Below, piece after piece: positions 16,532 through 24,771 of a stretch of DNA of 64,000 nt. A program made the position numbers and the translations under genes. The stretch lies in the NCBI GenBank assembly GCA_025449975.1, contig JANWIG010000047.1, forward strand, positions 22,083 through 86,082. Reading direction: 5' to 3'. The notes beneath the pieces are model-generated. The model was not told the origin of the DNA. It was given only the letters and a program-made list of their open reading frames with translations, and made no database searches. This DNA comes from Thermoactinomycetaceae bacterium. Lineage in GTDB: Bacteria > Bacillota > Bacilli > Thermoactinomycetales > Thermoactinomycetaceae. Within the stretch, counting starts at the first letter, position 1. The number at the start of each line of letters is the position of its first letter.

Positions 16532-18031
16532 TCAGCTCCCTAAATAACCGATAACCTCAACGGATTCCCTCGCGGGCAATAGCTGGCGAAACTCATCTCC
16601 GGTTAATACCTCTTCACGGAGAAGGGTTCTGAGCGCTTTCTGAAAAGTGGCCTGATGTTCGAGCAAACAAGACGCCGTTTTTTGATATAGCTGCTCTAAA
16701 ATAGCTTTGGTCTCTTGATAAATTTTCTCTTTATTTTCTAGCTCGGGATCGATAATTCCCAATTCCGATAATCCTGCTTCAATCAGCGTCTTCACATACT
16801 GATGAGCTTGCTCGTAATCATTCATCGCTCCTGTGCTTCGGTTGCCGAGTAGCAACTCTTCTGCTGCGGCGCCGGCTAAACAGATCATGATTTGTTCTTC
16901 CAACTGTTTTCGCACATAGATATAACGATCGTTCTCAGGATAATGACGAACGTATCCCAGCGCTTGACCTCGAGCCGATAACGCCACTTGGGAGACACTA
17001 CCCGGTCGAACCACCTCAGCAACAATGGCGTGACCCAGCTCATGGATCGCTGTACGTTCTTTTTCTTCATAGGTCGTTTCCCGATCCGTTTTTTCTCCCA
17101 TCATGACTTTATCGATTGCCGCGGCAAAATGGCATTGCTCAATTCGTTCTTTATTCTCACGCATGGCATAAATCGCCGCTTCGTTCGTTAGACTTTCCAA
17201 TTGCGCACCAGAAAATCCAAACGTCTCTTTGGCAATCTGCTCTAGGTCGACATCTCGCGCAAGCGGCTTATTTTTCGTGTGTAATTGTAAAATGTGCTCT
17301 CGCGCATTTTTACTCGGTAAGTCGACAATAATATGACGGTCAAAACGCCCCGGTCTTAGTAGCGCCGAGTCCAACATATCTTTGCGGTTGGTAGCAGCGA
17401 TCACCAAAATCATAATATCTTGATCCGTGTGCAGCCCGTCCATCTCCGTCAAGAGCTGATTTAATGTCTGATCATATTCTTTGTGTTGCGATCCTTCTCT
17501 TTTCCCACCGATGACATCAATTTCATCGATAAAGACGATCGCACTACCCGCTTTCTTCTGTTTCGCAAGTTTTCGCGCGTTTTGAAATAGATCGCGAATC
17601 CGTTGCGCTCCAATTCCGACATATTTTTCCACAAACTCACTGCCCGAAGCACTGACAAAGACCGATTGCGTATAATGGGCAGCTGCTTTCGCCATCAGGG
17701 TTTTCCCTGTTCCTGGCGGTCCGGAAAGCAAGATTCCTTTGATCGGACGAACCCCATATTTGGCAATCTGTTCACGACGAATCAGAAAATCGATGGCTTC
17801 CTTTAACTCTTCTTTGGCTTTGGTCTGTCCGCCGATTTCATCAAAACGAACATTGGGGATCGAATCCAATACCTTCGGTTGACTCCATTTAAAGTCATGG
17901 TTGCGATGGAGAAAAAGGAAAAATAACACCCCTACGCTGAGAAGGACGATCCATGGTAATGGATCTGCGCTGATGATCAAACCAAAAATCCCTACCGCAC
18001 CGAGCGCACCGATTACGATTTCCTTACTCAT
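16532..18031 (-). CDS. Compact FtsH-like AAA+ metalloprotease
   Basis: The 499-residue protein has two closely spaced N-terminal membrane segments (residues 5-20 and 26-42) with only a few residues between them, so the usual FtsH extracytoplasmic domain is missing. The AAA module is complete: Walker A GPPGTGKT, Walker B IVFIDEID, second-region RPGRFDR. The peptidase domain has the zinc motif AIHELGHAIV and a downstream Asp in GAMNDYEQA. It is probably an active membrane-anchored protease distinct from the housekeeping FtsH. Its start overlaps the end of the upstream membrane protein gene by 8 bp, so the two should be coupled and may work together. Confidence 0.88.
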   Translation of the reverse strand: MSKEIVIGALGAVGIFGLIISADPLPWIVLLSVGVLFFLFLHRNHDFKWSQPKVLDSIPNVRFDEIGGQTKAKEELKEAIDFLIRREQIAKYGVRPIKGILLSGPPGTGKTLMAKAAAHYTQSVFVSASGSEFVEKYVGIGAQRIRDLFQNARKLAKQKKAGSAIVFIDEIDVIGGKREGSQHKEYDQTLNQLLTEMDGLHTDQDIMILVIAATNRKDMLDSALLRPGRFDRHIIVDLPSKNAREHILQLHTKNKPLARDVDLEQIAKETFGFSGAQLESLTNEAAIYAMRENKERIEQCHFAAAIDKVMMGEKTDRETTYEEKERTAIHELGHAIVAEVVRPGSVSQVALSARGQALGYVRHYPENDRYIYVRKQLEEQIMICLAGAAAEELLLGNRSTGAMNDYEQAHQYVKTLIEAGLSELGIIDPELENKEKIYQETKAILEQLYQKTASCLLEHQATFQKALRTLLREEVLTGDEFRQLLPARESVEVIGYLGS

Positions 18032-18569
18032 TATCCTTCACCTCGCCTCCCGTTTTATTCAGAGAAGCTACTTTCACTTGGAGAGGGATGACCCGTACCA
18101 AGAAGTTTTCTCCATCCTGAAGCCCGACATATAAGTAGTGCTCATCGAGGTGAACCTGATAGCTGATCTTTCTTTTTTTCGCCATCTCTTTAACCGTATC
18201 CAATACCTTTGTATATCTCCGTTGTTCGATTCCCTCGCGAACAGTAAAATTCAGTTCGTTCCAGAGATTGGTGAGAACCTCATTGGGCTGATCAACCAGT
18301 TGAATGCTCAATTCTCTCTTCCCAATATGAGACTGAATCGCTTGTCGCAAAGGATAGTAGTCTGAATTGATCGAAAAATCCTTTCCTATCTTTAGATCGA
18401 GACGAACTTCTTGTCGATCAATTTCTAATTTTCCAATAGTAAGTTGCGGTTTAGCCACGATCTCATCTTCAATGGCCCCTTTTATATAAATGGATTGATA
18501 TACATAAAAGCCAGTGAAAAGTAATAGCAGCGTGACAAGTAGAGAAACGATGATTGTTTGAAAACGCAT
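18024..18569 (-). CDS. Single-pass membrane protein coupled to the FtsH-like protease
   Basis: The 181-residue protein is of unknown family. Residues 3-25 form one transmembrane segment (IIVSLLVTLLLLFTGFYVY), followed by a ~155-residue extracytoplasmic or cytoplasmic domain rich in alternating charged/hydrophobic strands. The track ORF extends 49 residues upstream, but AAAGGAGG lies six bases before ATG 18569, so the shorter form is correct. It overlaps the FtsH-like gene by 8 bp. The context suggests an adaptor or substrate-delivery partner; that is inference only. Confidence 0.7.
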   Translation of the reverse strand: MRFQTIIVSLLVTLLLLFTGFYVYQSIYIKGAIEDEIVAKPQLTIGKLEIDRQEVRLDLKIGKDFSINSDYYPLRQAIQSHIGKRELSIQLVDQPNEVLTNLWNELNFTVREGIEQRRYTKVLDTVKEMAKKRKISYQVHLDEHYLYVGLQDGENFLVRVIPLQVKVASLNKTGGEVKDNE

Positions 18570-18610
18570 GCCACGCCTCCTTTCCTCCATATAACTTTCA
18601 ATGCATAACC

Positions 18611-18632
18611 AGTATATCACATTTGATATACT
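18611..18632 (-). promoter_or_regulatory. Perfect inverted repeat over a promoter
   Basis: AGTATATC-N6-GATATACT has perfect 8-bp arms. On the minus strand its right arm contains a TATACT -10 box about 45 bp before the membrane protein start, so a bound dimer would block the promoter of the ftsH-like operon. The regulator is unknown. Confidence 0.55.
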
Positions 18633-18680
18633 TTCTACGGTGGTGATATATGGTAAGAGCATGATGACCCCAAGCACAAC

Positions 18681-18722
18681 AAAAAGCCATTGAAAAGGAG
18701 ATCCACTCCCTTTCAATGGCTG
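18681..18722 (-). terminator. Intrinsic terminator of the lipoprotein gene
   Basis: AGCCATTGAAA / TTTCAATGGCT, with an inner GGAG/CTCC pair, is followed on the minus strand by TTTTT. Confidence 0.85.
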
Positions 18723-18730
18723 ATTATCTT

Positions 18731-19342
18731 CTATGAAAACAAATAGATCACTTCTTGAACAGACCCTTGAACGGTTTGTAAACGAATCGACATTTGTTTC
18801 AAATCGAACGTATCAGGTATATAGATAAACTGATAAACGACTTTTACTTTGTCAGATAATTGGATAGCTGGTTTATCCGATAAAAAACGCTTTTTCAGCC
18901 GTTCAGATAGTTTTTCGCGGTTGATGGGAACATTGATCTTTTCCGCCTGTTTCTTTTCCCAGGAAATATTTTCTGGTTGATGAATCATCTTGCCCGCTTC
19001 TTTTACTAAGCGGAAATGATCTTTTGGCGAGATCAGTCCGAGCTGATCAACCAGCAGCTCTTCACTTTCTTCTCCTTTTTTCAACTGGATTTTATTTTCT
19101 TCCTTTTTCAAAGAGAAATGATTTTCTTTCTTAATTTCCCAATTCTCCCCGTTTAATTTTCCGTGAAATTGATCTTGTGTCGTTTTTATAATAAATGAGT
19201 ATGCTTCTTGCTTCATTTTTTTATCCAATATTTGAAGAAGGTGATTCTGTTGGTTTTCCATTTTCGGGTGATCCACCCCCGCTGGTGATTGGCAGGCGAC
19301 AAGCCAAAGAAAACTACAAATACATAGCAAACGGAGCCACAT
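18731..19342 (-). CDS. Putative lipoprotein of unknown function
   Basis: The 203-residue protein has a clear lipoprotein signal (MWLRLLCICSFLWLVAC, lipid Cys 17). The mature part is Lys/Glu-rich with many short beta-type stretches (YSFIIKTTQDQFHGKLNGENWEI, VKVVYQFIYIPDTF). No known domain was recognised. The track's extra nine residues are dropped because GGGGGAGG sits just before ATG 19342. The leader forms a hairpin over that ribosome-binding site, so translation may be conditional. Confidence 0.7.
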   Translation of the reverse strand: MWLRLLCICSFLWLVACQSPAGVDHPKMENQQNHLLQILDKKMKQEAYSFIIKTTQDQFHGKLNGENWEIKKENHFSLKKEENKIQLKKGEESEELLVDQLGLISPKDHFRLVKEAGKMIHQPENISWEKKQAEKINVPINREKLSERLKKRFLSDKPAIQLSDKVKVVYQFIYIPDTFDLKQMSIRLQTVQGSVQEVIYLFS

Positions 19343-19345
19343 TTT

Positions 19346-19385
19346 GACCTCCCCCTTTGTCAAAATCATACGACAAAGGGAGGTC
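19346..19385 (-). promoter_or_regulatory. Hairpin sequestering the lipoprotein ribosome-binding site
   Basis: On the minus strand GACCTCCCTTTGTC, a 10-nt loop and GACAAAGGGGGAGGTC form a stem of about 14 bp. The 3' arm contains the Shine-Dalgarno, and the ATG follows three bases later. Read on the plus strand it also resembles a terminator, but no plus-strand gene precedes it. Confidence 0.6.
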
Positions 19386-19387
19386 TT

Positions 19388-19415
19388 TTATTACATGAAG
19401 TGAATGTAGCGACAA
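19388..19415 (-). promoter_or_regulatory. Candidate promoter of the lipoprotein gene
   Basis: TTGTCG and TAATAA are separated by 16 bp on the minus strand. Transcription would start at or inside the 5' arm of the hairpin at 19346-19385, giving a leader that is almost only the hairpin. Confidence 0.45.
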
Positions 19416-19440
19416 TGATCAGTCGATAATGTTTATTTTA

Positions 19441-19487
19441 AAAAAAAAAGAGATTCCCTAAATGCATTTTGCCACTTTTAGGGAATC
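19441..19487 (-). terminator. Orphan minus-strand terminator-like hairpin
   Basis: GATTCCCTAAA / TTTAGGGAATC with a 14-nt loop is followed on the minus strand by more than nine Ts. No minus-strand gene ends here; the next one to the right stops at 19886 and is closed by other signals. It may end an unannotated antisense or small RNA starting within 19490-19860. Confidence 0.5.
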
Positions 19488-19564
19488 AAACTGAAAAATG
19501 TACTAAACATAACCCATTCAATTCAGGTGATACTAAGATTACGTCACAAGGGAGGTGAGTTCTT

Positions 19565-19750
19565 TTGTCTTCTCCCCAATGGATTCAAGAGTTACTGCGT
19601 ACGCATTGTTCAGATGAGGAGTTTAAACAAGTCGAATCGTATTTGCATACAGAATCGTGGGTGAGTCCATCCTCACGCTGGCGGGAGTGGATGCCAAACG
19701 ACGAAGACCCTCCCCTGCGCTTTCATGTAAGCATTGATATGAAATTTTGA
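19565..19750 (+). CDS. Small hypothetical protein
   Basis: This 61-residue protein of unknown family starts at TTG behind AGGGAGGTGAG. It is Trp-rich for its size (four Trp) and soluble (SSPQWIQELLRTHCSDEEFKQVESYLHTESWVSPSSRWREWMP). Support is the ribosome-binding site, the isolated position and a plus-strand terminator about 110 bp downstream. No homologue comes to mind. Confidence 0.55.
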   Translation: MSSPQWIQELLRTHCSDEEFKQVESYLHTESWVSPSSRWREWMPNDEDPPLRFHVSIDMKF

Positions 19751-19857
19751 CACACCCCACTACCTAATCGTGGGTTTTCATCCAGCAAAGTTTATAAGCT
19801 TTTGTATTATTTTAACTACAAATTCCCTGCCTATACCTTCCGTCCAAAAAATTTATC

Positions 19858-19888
19858 GTCTCCCGTCCGTATGGCGGGATCTTTTTTA
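19858..19888 (+). terminator. Terminator after the small ORF
   Basis: TCCCG / CGGGA with a 9-nt loop plus TCTTTTTT on the plus strand, convergent with the deaminase gene. Confidence 0.65.
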
Positions 19889-21184
19889 TGGAGCGATGGC
19901 TTGAAAAGCGCGCATCGCTTCAAAACGAATCTTCTCTTCGTCCAAGGTTAAACTGGCTCGATTGCGAATCAACGCTTTTCCGTCCACATACACATCCAAG
20001 ACATCTCCGCGCGATGCGGAATAGACCAGATGGGAAATCAGATCATGCGGTGGCCACATATGGGCTCCTTTTAGATCGATCGTAATAAAATCTGCTTTTT
20101 TTCCTATCTCCAGCGTTCCAATCTCTTTTTCTAAAAAGAGGGCTTCCGCTCCATAACTCGTGCCCATGCGCAAGGCTTCCCTCGCTGGGATCACCGTCGG
20201 ATCTTGATGGAACCCTTTGTGAATCAACGCAGCCAGTTGAATCTCTTCCCACAGATCCAGATTATTATTGCTCGCTGCGCCATCGGTCGCCAGCGCGGGG
20301 CGAATTCCTTTTTTTAGCATCTGTGGAATCGGAGCGATGCCACTTCCTAACTTGAGATTGCTTCCTGGATTATGGGCCACTTTCACATCATACTGGGCGA
20401 GTACCGCGATCTCTTCCTCTGTGACATGGACGGCGTGCGCTACCAAGGATGGTAAATCAAAAAAGCCAAGTCGGCGGAGATGTTCGACCGGTCTGAGCCC
20501 ATATTCATCGATATTTTGTTGCACTTCACGAGCCGTCTCCGACATATGGGTATGAAGGGGCACTTGAAGCTCTGCTGCTTTTTCAATAAATTGGGAGATA
20601 AAACGAGGCGAGCATGTGTACGGTGAGTGGGGGGCAAGCATGGTCGTAATTCGTCCATCCGCAGCTCCCTCCCAATCCTTAGAAAATTGGACTGCTTCTG
20701 CTAATTTGCTTTGCTGTAGCTCCTCACTTCCAAAACCAATCGCTCCCCGGCACAACTTCGCACGGATCCCCGCATCGGCAACGACTTGTCCCACTTGATC
20801 CATGTGATCATACATATCGAGAAAACAAGTGGTTCCCGACTGAAGCATTTCCAAGACTGATAAAGCGGTGCCAGCCCGTACTTGTTCCGCTGTAAATTTT
20901 CCTTCCAAGGGCCAGATTTTCTCTTCTAACCATTCCTGAAGGGGCAGATCATCCGCAAAACCGCGAAGCAAAGACATCGCAGCATGCCCATGAGCATTGA
21001 TTAAACCCGGCATCATTGCGCGATCGCTGACATCGATCACCTGATCATATGTATCCAATTCTTCTCGAGTCGGAACAGGACCTACATAGATAATCCGACT
21101 ATCTTCGATTCCCAAAGCGCCTTGAAAGGGTTCTTCCTCTCCAACCATTGTAATCACGGTGGCATTGATAAAGATTTGTTTCAT
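19886..21184 (-). CDS. mtaD: 5-methylthioadenosine/S-adenosylhomocysteine deaminase
   Basis: This amidohydrolase-superfamily zinc enzyme deaminates MTA and SAH to the inosine forms. The 433-residue protein has metal motif GLINAHGHAAMSLLRGFADD, then APHSPYTCS, HTHMSETAREV, AHAVHVTEEE and the Asp in LATDGAASNNNLDLWEE. These are typical of the MtaD/TrzN branch. ATG 21184 lies nine bases after GGAG; the TTG start in the track is too close. Together with mtnA at 41.7 kb it suggests methylthioadenosine turnover, though other salvage genes are not seen here. Confidence 0.88.
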   Translation of the reverse strand: MKQIFINATVITMVGEEEPFQGALGIEDSRIIYVGPVPTREELDTYDQVIDVSDRAMMPGLINAHGHAAMSLLRGFADDLPLQEWLEEKIWPLEGKFTAEQVRAGTALSVLEMLQSGTTCFLDMYDHMDQVGQVVADAGIRAKLCRGAIGFGSEELQQSKLAEAVQFSKDWEGAADGRITTMLAPHSPYTCSPRFISQFIEKAAELQVPLHTHMSETAREVQQNIDEYGLRPVEHLRRLGFFDLPSLVAHAVHVTEEEIAVLAQYDVKVAHNPGSNLKLGSGIAPIPQMLKKGIRPALATDGAASNNNLDLWEEIQLAALIHKGFHQDPTVIPAREALRMGTSYGAEALFLEKEIGTLEIGKKADFITIDLKGAHMWPPHDLISHLVYSASRGDVLDVYVDGKALIRNRASLTLDEEKIRFEAMRAFQAIAP

Positions 21185-21239
21185 CCTCAATGACTCCTTC
21201 TTTTCTCTTATGTACTTCGACTAACATAACCTAAACACT

Positions 21240-22139
21240 TTAAACTGACAAGTGCCTATCCAAAAAGGAGAGAATTTCATCCAAACGATAACGGGGACCT
21301 TCCAGAAGCGGACGAAACAAATCCCCGATTTGCTCCAAACGCTCAAAAATCATTTGTTGATGAAATTGTTTGGGAGATTCAACCGTCGGCAATTCCTCCC
21401 ACGACAACGGGGTTGAGATGGTTGCTTCTTTTACCGCGCGCGGCGAATAAGGAGCAATCAAGGTTTTTCCCTTTCCATGTTGCAGATAATCAAAATAGAC
21501 TTTTTTACCCCGCTTTTTTACTTGGCGTTCGATCGTAATCCATGAAGGATTTTGTTCCACCAGATAGCGGGCAATGAATGAACTGATTTTCCGGGTCTGT
21601 TCATATGTATACTTCGGCTCAATCGGCACATAGATCTGCAAGCCCGTCGCTCCAGAGGTTTTCACCAGCCCATCGAGACCCAGCTGTTGCAAAACCTCCC
21701 TTGTCTGCAAAGCCACTTCAATCACAGGCGCAAACTCGGGAAGACTCGGATCGAGGTCAAAGACCAATTCCGTCGGATAATCGGGCTTCAAATAGCGGTG
21801 AAAAGGAAGATGGAACTCCAAACAGGCCAAATTCCCCAACCAAACGAGCGTAGGAAGATTATTTAATAAAATGATTTCTTCCTCACCTTGCCCAACCGTT
21901 TCCACCCATTTGGGGGTGTAGGGAGGAGCATGTTTTTGGTAAAAAGAGTCTCCATAGACGCCATCCGGATAGCGAATCAACGTCATCGCGCGATCCCGGC
22001 AATAAGGGAGAAGATAGGGAGCTAAGCGAAGCAAATTTAAAATATAGTCCCATTTGCTTAAGGGAAGATCGGGAAATAAATATTTTTCCGGATTGCTGAT
22101 TTTCATTTCCTGCCCTTCAATTCGAACGATCCTTTCCAT
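21240..22139 (-). CDS. Stand-alone LigD-type NHEJ polymerase/primase
   Basis: The 299-residue protein matches the polymerase domain of LigD: ISNPEKYLFPDLPLSKWDYI..., RDRAMTLIRYPDGVYGDSFYQKHAP, the catalytic metal motif VFDLDPS, and VKTSGATGLQIYVPI. It would add nucleotides at broken DNA ends held by Ku. In B. subtilis YkoU this domain is fused to the ligase; here it is separate, 66 bp downstream of the ligase gene on the same strand. ku lies 26 kb away. There is no signal of pseudogenisation. Confidence 0.9.
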   Translation of the reverse strand: MERIVRIEGQEMKISNPEKYLFPDLPLSKWDYILNLLRLAPYLLPYCRDRAMTLIRYPDGVYGDSFYQKHAPPYTPKWVETVGQGEEEIILLNNLPTLVWLGNLACLEFHLPFHRYLKPDYPTELVFDLDPSLPEFAPVIEVALQTREVLQQLGLDGLVKTSGATGLQIYVPIEPKYTYEQTRKISSFIARYLVEQNPSWITIERQVKKRGKKVYFDYLQHGKGKTLIAPYSPRAVKEATISTPLSWEELPTVESPKQFHQQMIFERLEQIGDLFRPLLEGPRYRLDEILSFLDRHLSV

Positions 22140-22205
22140 CCAATCCTCCCGCTTTCGCCTAAGAAAATGGTGCCGTCATCCCCTCATGGTGAGCGAGATG
22201 TGGGC

Positions 22206-23162
22206 TCATTGCCTAAACGTACACGTAGTCGGTTCCTTCTCAACAAATGCTTGGATGCTCGGTTGACGCAGCTTGTTGGTGGGAAGCCACTCGGCATATT
22301 TTACTCTTACTACCCAAATAGGTTGGAGCCATACCGCCCCTTTCATTCTTTCAACGACTTCAACAAATGGGCAAACGTCCACCTGGTAAGGCTGGATCAG
22401 CTCCGCAAATGCGGACCATTCGCGCTGGGTTAGCTTTCCAGTCCCAGCGTGCCCAATATAATGTAACTCTCCTTGTTGATCATACAATCCCAGCAATAAA
22501 GATTTTACTCTCCCTTGCTCCAGCATCACCCCACCAACCACCGCATATAAATCATAATCGACTTTGCGTTTGATCCAACGATCATCTTTCCCACCAATTA
22601 GATAACTGCTAGACAAGTCTTTATAGACAATCCCTTCCATCTGTTGCTGTTCAACCACTTCAAAGAGGGCATCGCCATCGGGAAAATTTTGCACGATTTG
22701 AACCTGATCAGTGGGAAAGATCACTTTTTCCAAGATCTTTTGCCTCTCGATCAACGGTTTTTTAGTCAGCCATTCTCCCTCCAGATAGAGAACATCAAAT
22801 ACCATATAAACAATGGCAATCTGTTGGCGCGCAAGTGCGATTTTTTTCTCCGCTTTTAACGCATCTCTTTTCATCAACTGGGAAAAGGAAGGCTTCCCAT
22901 CGACGAGGGAGATCACCTCTCCGTCCAAGATCACCGAGGATGCTCGGCAGTAAGAGGACAAATCGCATAGTTCCGGATATTGCTTTGTTCGCTCGTGCTG
23001 TTTCCGATTGAATAATTTCACTTGTCCACCCCACGCATAGGTAAGGAGGCGGACACCGTCCCACTTTACTTGGCAAATCCAGTCATCTGTATTGGGAAAC
23101 GTAGTCAGCGCGACCGGCTCAAAAGGGATAATCGGTTGTAAGCTGTCTTTTTTCATCTCCAT
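22206..23162 (-). CDS. ATP-dependent DNA ligase, LigD ligase-domain type
   Basis: The 318-residue ligase has the adenylation motif I lysine in CQVKWDGVRLL, motif III-like VYMVFDVLYLEGEWL, motif IV EGIVYKDLSSSYL and motif V RWIKRKVDYDLYAVVGG, with an OB-fold C-terminus (RVKYAEWLPTNKLRQPS). It should seal double-strand breaks with Ku and the adjacent polymerase. The start at 23162 has ATGGAGCAGAA in front; an ATG six bases later is also possible. It has no polymerase or phosphoesterase domain attached. Confidence 0.9.
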   Translation of the reverse strand: MEMKKDSLQPIIPFEPVALTTFPNTDDWICQVKWDGVRLLTYAWGGQVKLFNRKQHERTKQYPELCDLSSYCRASSVILDGEVISLVDGKPSFSQLMKRDALKAEKKIALARQQIAIVYMVFDVLYLEGEWLTKKPLIERQKILEKVIFPTDQVQIVQNFPDGDALFEVVEQQQMEGIVYKDLSSSYLIGGKDDRWIKRKVDYDLYAVVGGVMLEQGRVKSLLLGLYDQQGELHYIGHAGTGKLTQREWSAFAELIQPYQVDVCPFVEVVERMKGAVWLQPIWVVRVKYAEWLPTNKLRQPSIQAFVEKEPTTCTFRQ

Positions 23163-23213
23163 TTCTGCTCCATCACTATCTACATACTGATCTTTCTTAG
23201 TTTATCCCGAAAT

Positions 23214-23249
23214 AAAAAAGGCATCCCATTGAATTGGATGCAAAAAAAG
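23214..23249 (-). terminator. Intrinsic terminator of the SNase gene
   Basis: GCATCC / GGATGC with A/T-run flanks, giving TTTTTT on the minus strand. It separates the nuclease from the ligase. Confidence 0.8.
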
Positions 23250-23288
23250 ACTCGCCGATCTGCGAGAGACTCTCTCAAATATAAACAG

Positions 23289-23864
23289 CTATCCAAACAT
23301 CATATAGAGCAACCGACCACGAGCTCTGACCCACATCCGTGAGAAAAAGTTCATCTCTTCGGGATGAAATCCTTTGGACGTCACAAACCCCTTGTGCTTC
23401 CAAATGCCTTTTTTTCGCGCCTTCGCTTCTTGCTGTGCGGTTCGTACCAGTTCAACCATCTCTTTTTTCCGTCGACTTGTATAACAAACGCGCGCATACC
23501 CCCGCCTGACCAAACCTTCTTGGAGCAATTTTCGGTCACAATAAACATAGGCAAGGAGGCGTCCGTAGAAGTCTCGCTCATCTTGATCAAAACCCAATTC
23601 AACGGTCTTACTCGAATAAATTTTAAACTTTGCATAGACTTTTGCTTGTCTAGCATAGGGTTGTCTACCTTTTTGTGGATGATGAAGCTCAGGTGTATCG
23701 ATCAACAAAAGCCTTACTTTTTCGATTTGTCCATTTTTTAGTTGGACACGAATCGTATCTCCATCATACACATCGATTACTTTCACTTTGACTAAACCAC
23801 GTTTCCCTCTCAGTTGCTTTCTGAAAGGGAGGCTATTATAAATTCTTAATAATCCCCAAATCAT
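23289..23864 (-). CDS. Thermonuclease (SNase-like) family protein
   Basis: This 191-residue Ca-dependent nuclease-fold protein has VKVIDVYDGDTIRVQL, the Arg/Glu pair in VRLLLIDTPELHHPQ, and the second Arg in DERDFYGRLLAYVYCD, all matching the staphylococcal nuclease active site. There is no convincing signal peptide: the N-terminus is basic (RIYNSLPFRKQLRGKRG), so cytoplasmic location is likelier than secretion. It has its own terminator and is not obviously part of the NHEJ unit downstream. Confidence 0.88.
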   Translation of the reverse strand: MIWGLLRIYNSLPFRKQLRGKRGLVKVKVIDVYDGDTIRVQLKNGQIEKVRLLLIDTPELHHPQKGRQPYARQAKVYAKFKIYSSKTVELGFDQDERDFYGRLLAYVYCDRKLLQEGLVRRGYARVCYTSRRKKEMVELVRTAQQEAKARKKGIWKHKGFVTSKGFHPEEMNFFSRMWVRARGRLLYMMFG

Positions 23865-23998
23865 TCCTATTCATCCTCTCTCAAATAATTATATATCACA
23901 AAAAATATCTATCTAAACAACTTTTAGGATTCATTTTGATAAAACAAATAGACCATATTACCTGTTTAATCCCAATTTTGTAATAATTTCTCGCCATA

Positions 23999-24026
23999 AA
24001 AAAAGACCTCCGCTGCGAGGTCTACT
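23999..24026 (-). terminator. Terminator of lrgB
   Basis: AGACCTC / GAGGTCT is followed on the minus strand by TTTTTTT. Confidence 0.8.
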
Positions 24027-24084
24027 ATTTTTCTCTTCTTTTCCTTCGTGTAGACGATCAAGTCTAGACGGAAAGATTATGTAT

Positions 24085-24771
24085 CTACTTAAAGAGGGCG
24101 TGGACTGTTGCGAGAAAGAAAGGAGTCAGGAAAAGACCGAGTCCAGCGGTAATGATCATCGCCAAGCTGGAGACCGTTCCCTCCACTTCTCCCAGTTCAA
24201 AAGCCTTCCCTGTGCCAATGCCATGAGCGGATACGCCAAGCATTAAGCCTTTGGCTAGCGGCGTTTTTATTCGGACCATGCGAATGACCGGTTGTGCAAA
24301 GAGCGCTCCAACCAATCCGGTAATAATTACCAAAGCAGCTGCAAGGCTCTCGATTCCCCCAATTTGCTTGGCGATGTACATAGCAAACGGGGTCGTCACA
24401 TAGTGGGGCAAGATGCTCTTAGCGATTGGCTCGCTCAGGTGCATCGCCACCGCAAAAAGTTGTGATGTGATCAAAGAGAAAAGAGAACCGAGAAGGATCC
24501 CGCTCATCATCACCATCCCATATTTTTTCAGCAATCCCCAGTACTTGTACATGGGAATAGCAAAGGCAACGGTGGCTGGCTGAAGTAAATAGGAAAGAAA
24601 TTCGGTTCCTTTTTGATAGGTCGAATAGGGAATCTGAAAAACAAGAAGACAGCCAATAATGAGTAACGGACAGATCAGCACAGGTGAAAAGTAGAAAGCC
24701 CGCTTCTTTTGATAGAGCCACTTGGCTCCCACATAGAGCCCCAAAGTAAGAAGCAAGCTAAGTCCGACCAT
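24085..24771 (-). CDS. lrgB: LrgB/CidB-family membrane protein
   Basis: The 228-residue protein has about seven transmembrane segments and family blocks LLQPATVAFAIPMYKYW, VTTPFAMYIAKQIGG and GVSAHGIGTGKAFELGEVEG. It works with LrgA/CidA in murein hydrolase control, programmed lysis or pyruvate movement, depending on species. The ORF track adds 20 residues, but GGGAG lies eight bases before ATG 24771. It overlaps lrgA by 14 bp. Confidence 0.9.
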   Translation of the reverse strand: MVGLSLLLTLGLYVGAKWLYQKKRAFYFSPVLICPLLIIGCLLVFQIPYSTYQKGTEFLSYLLQPATVAFAIPMYKYWGLLKKYGMVMMSGILLGSLFSLITSQLFAVAMHLSEPIAKSILPHYVTTPFAMYIAKQIGGIESLAAALVIITGLVGALFAQPVIRMVRIKTPLAKGLMLGVSAHGIGTGKAFELGEVEGTVSSLAMIITAGLGLFLTPFFLATVHALFK

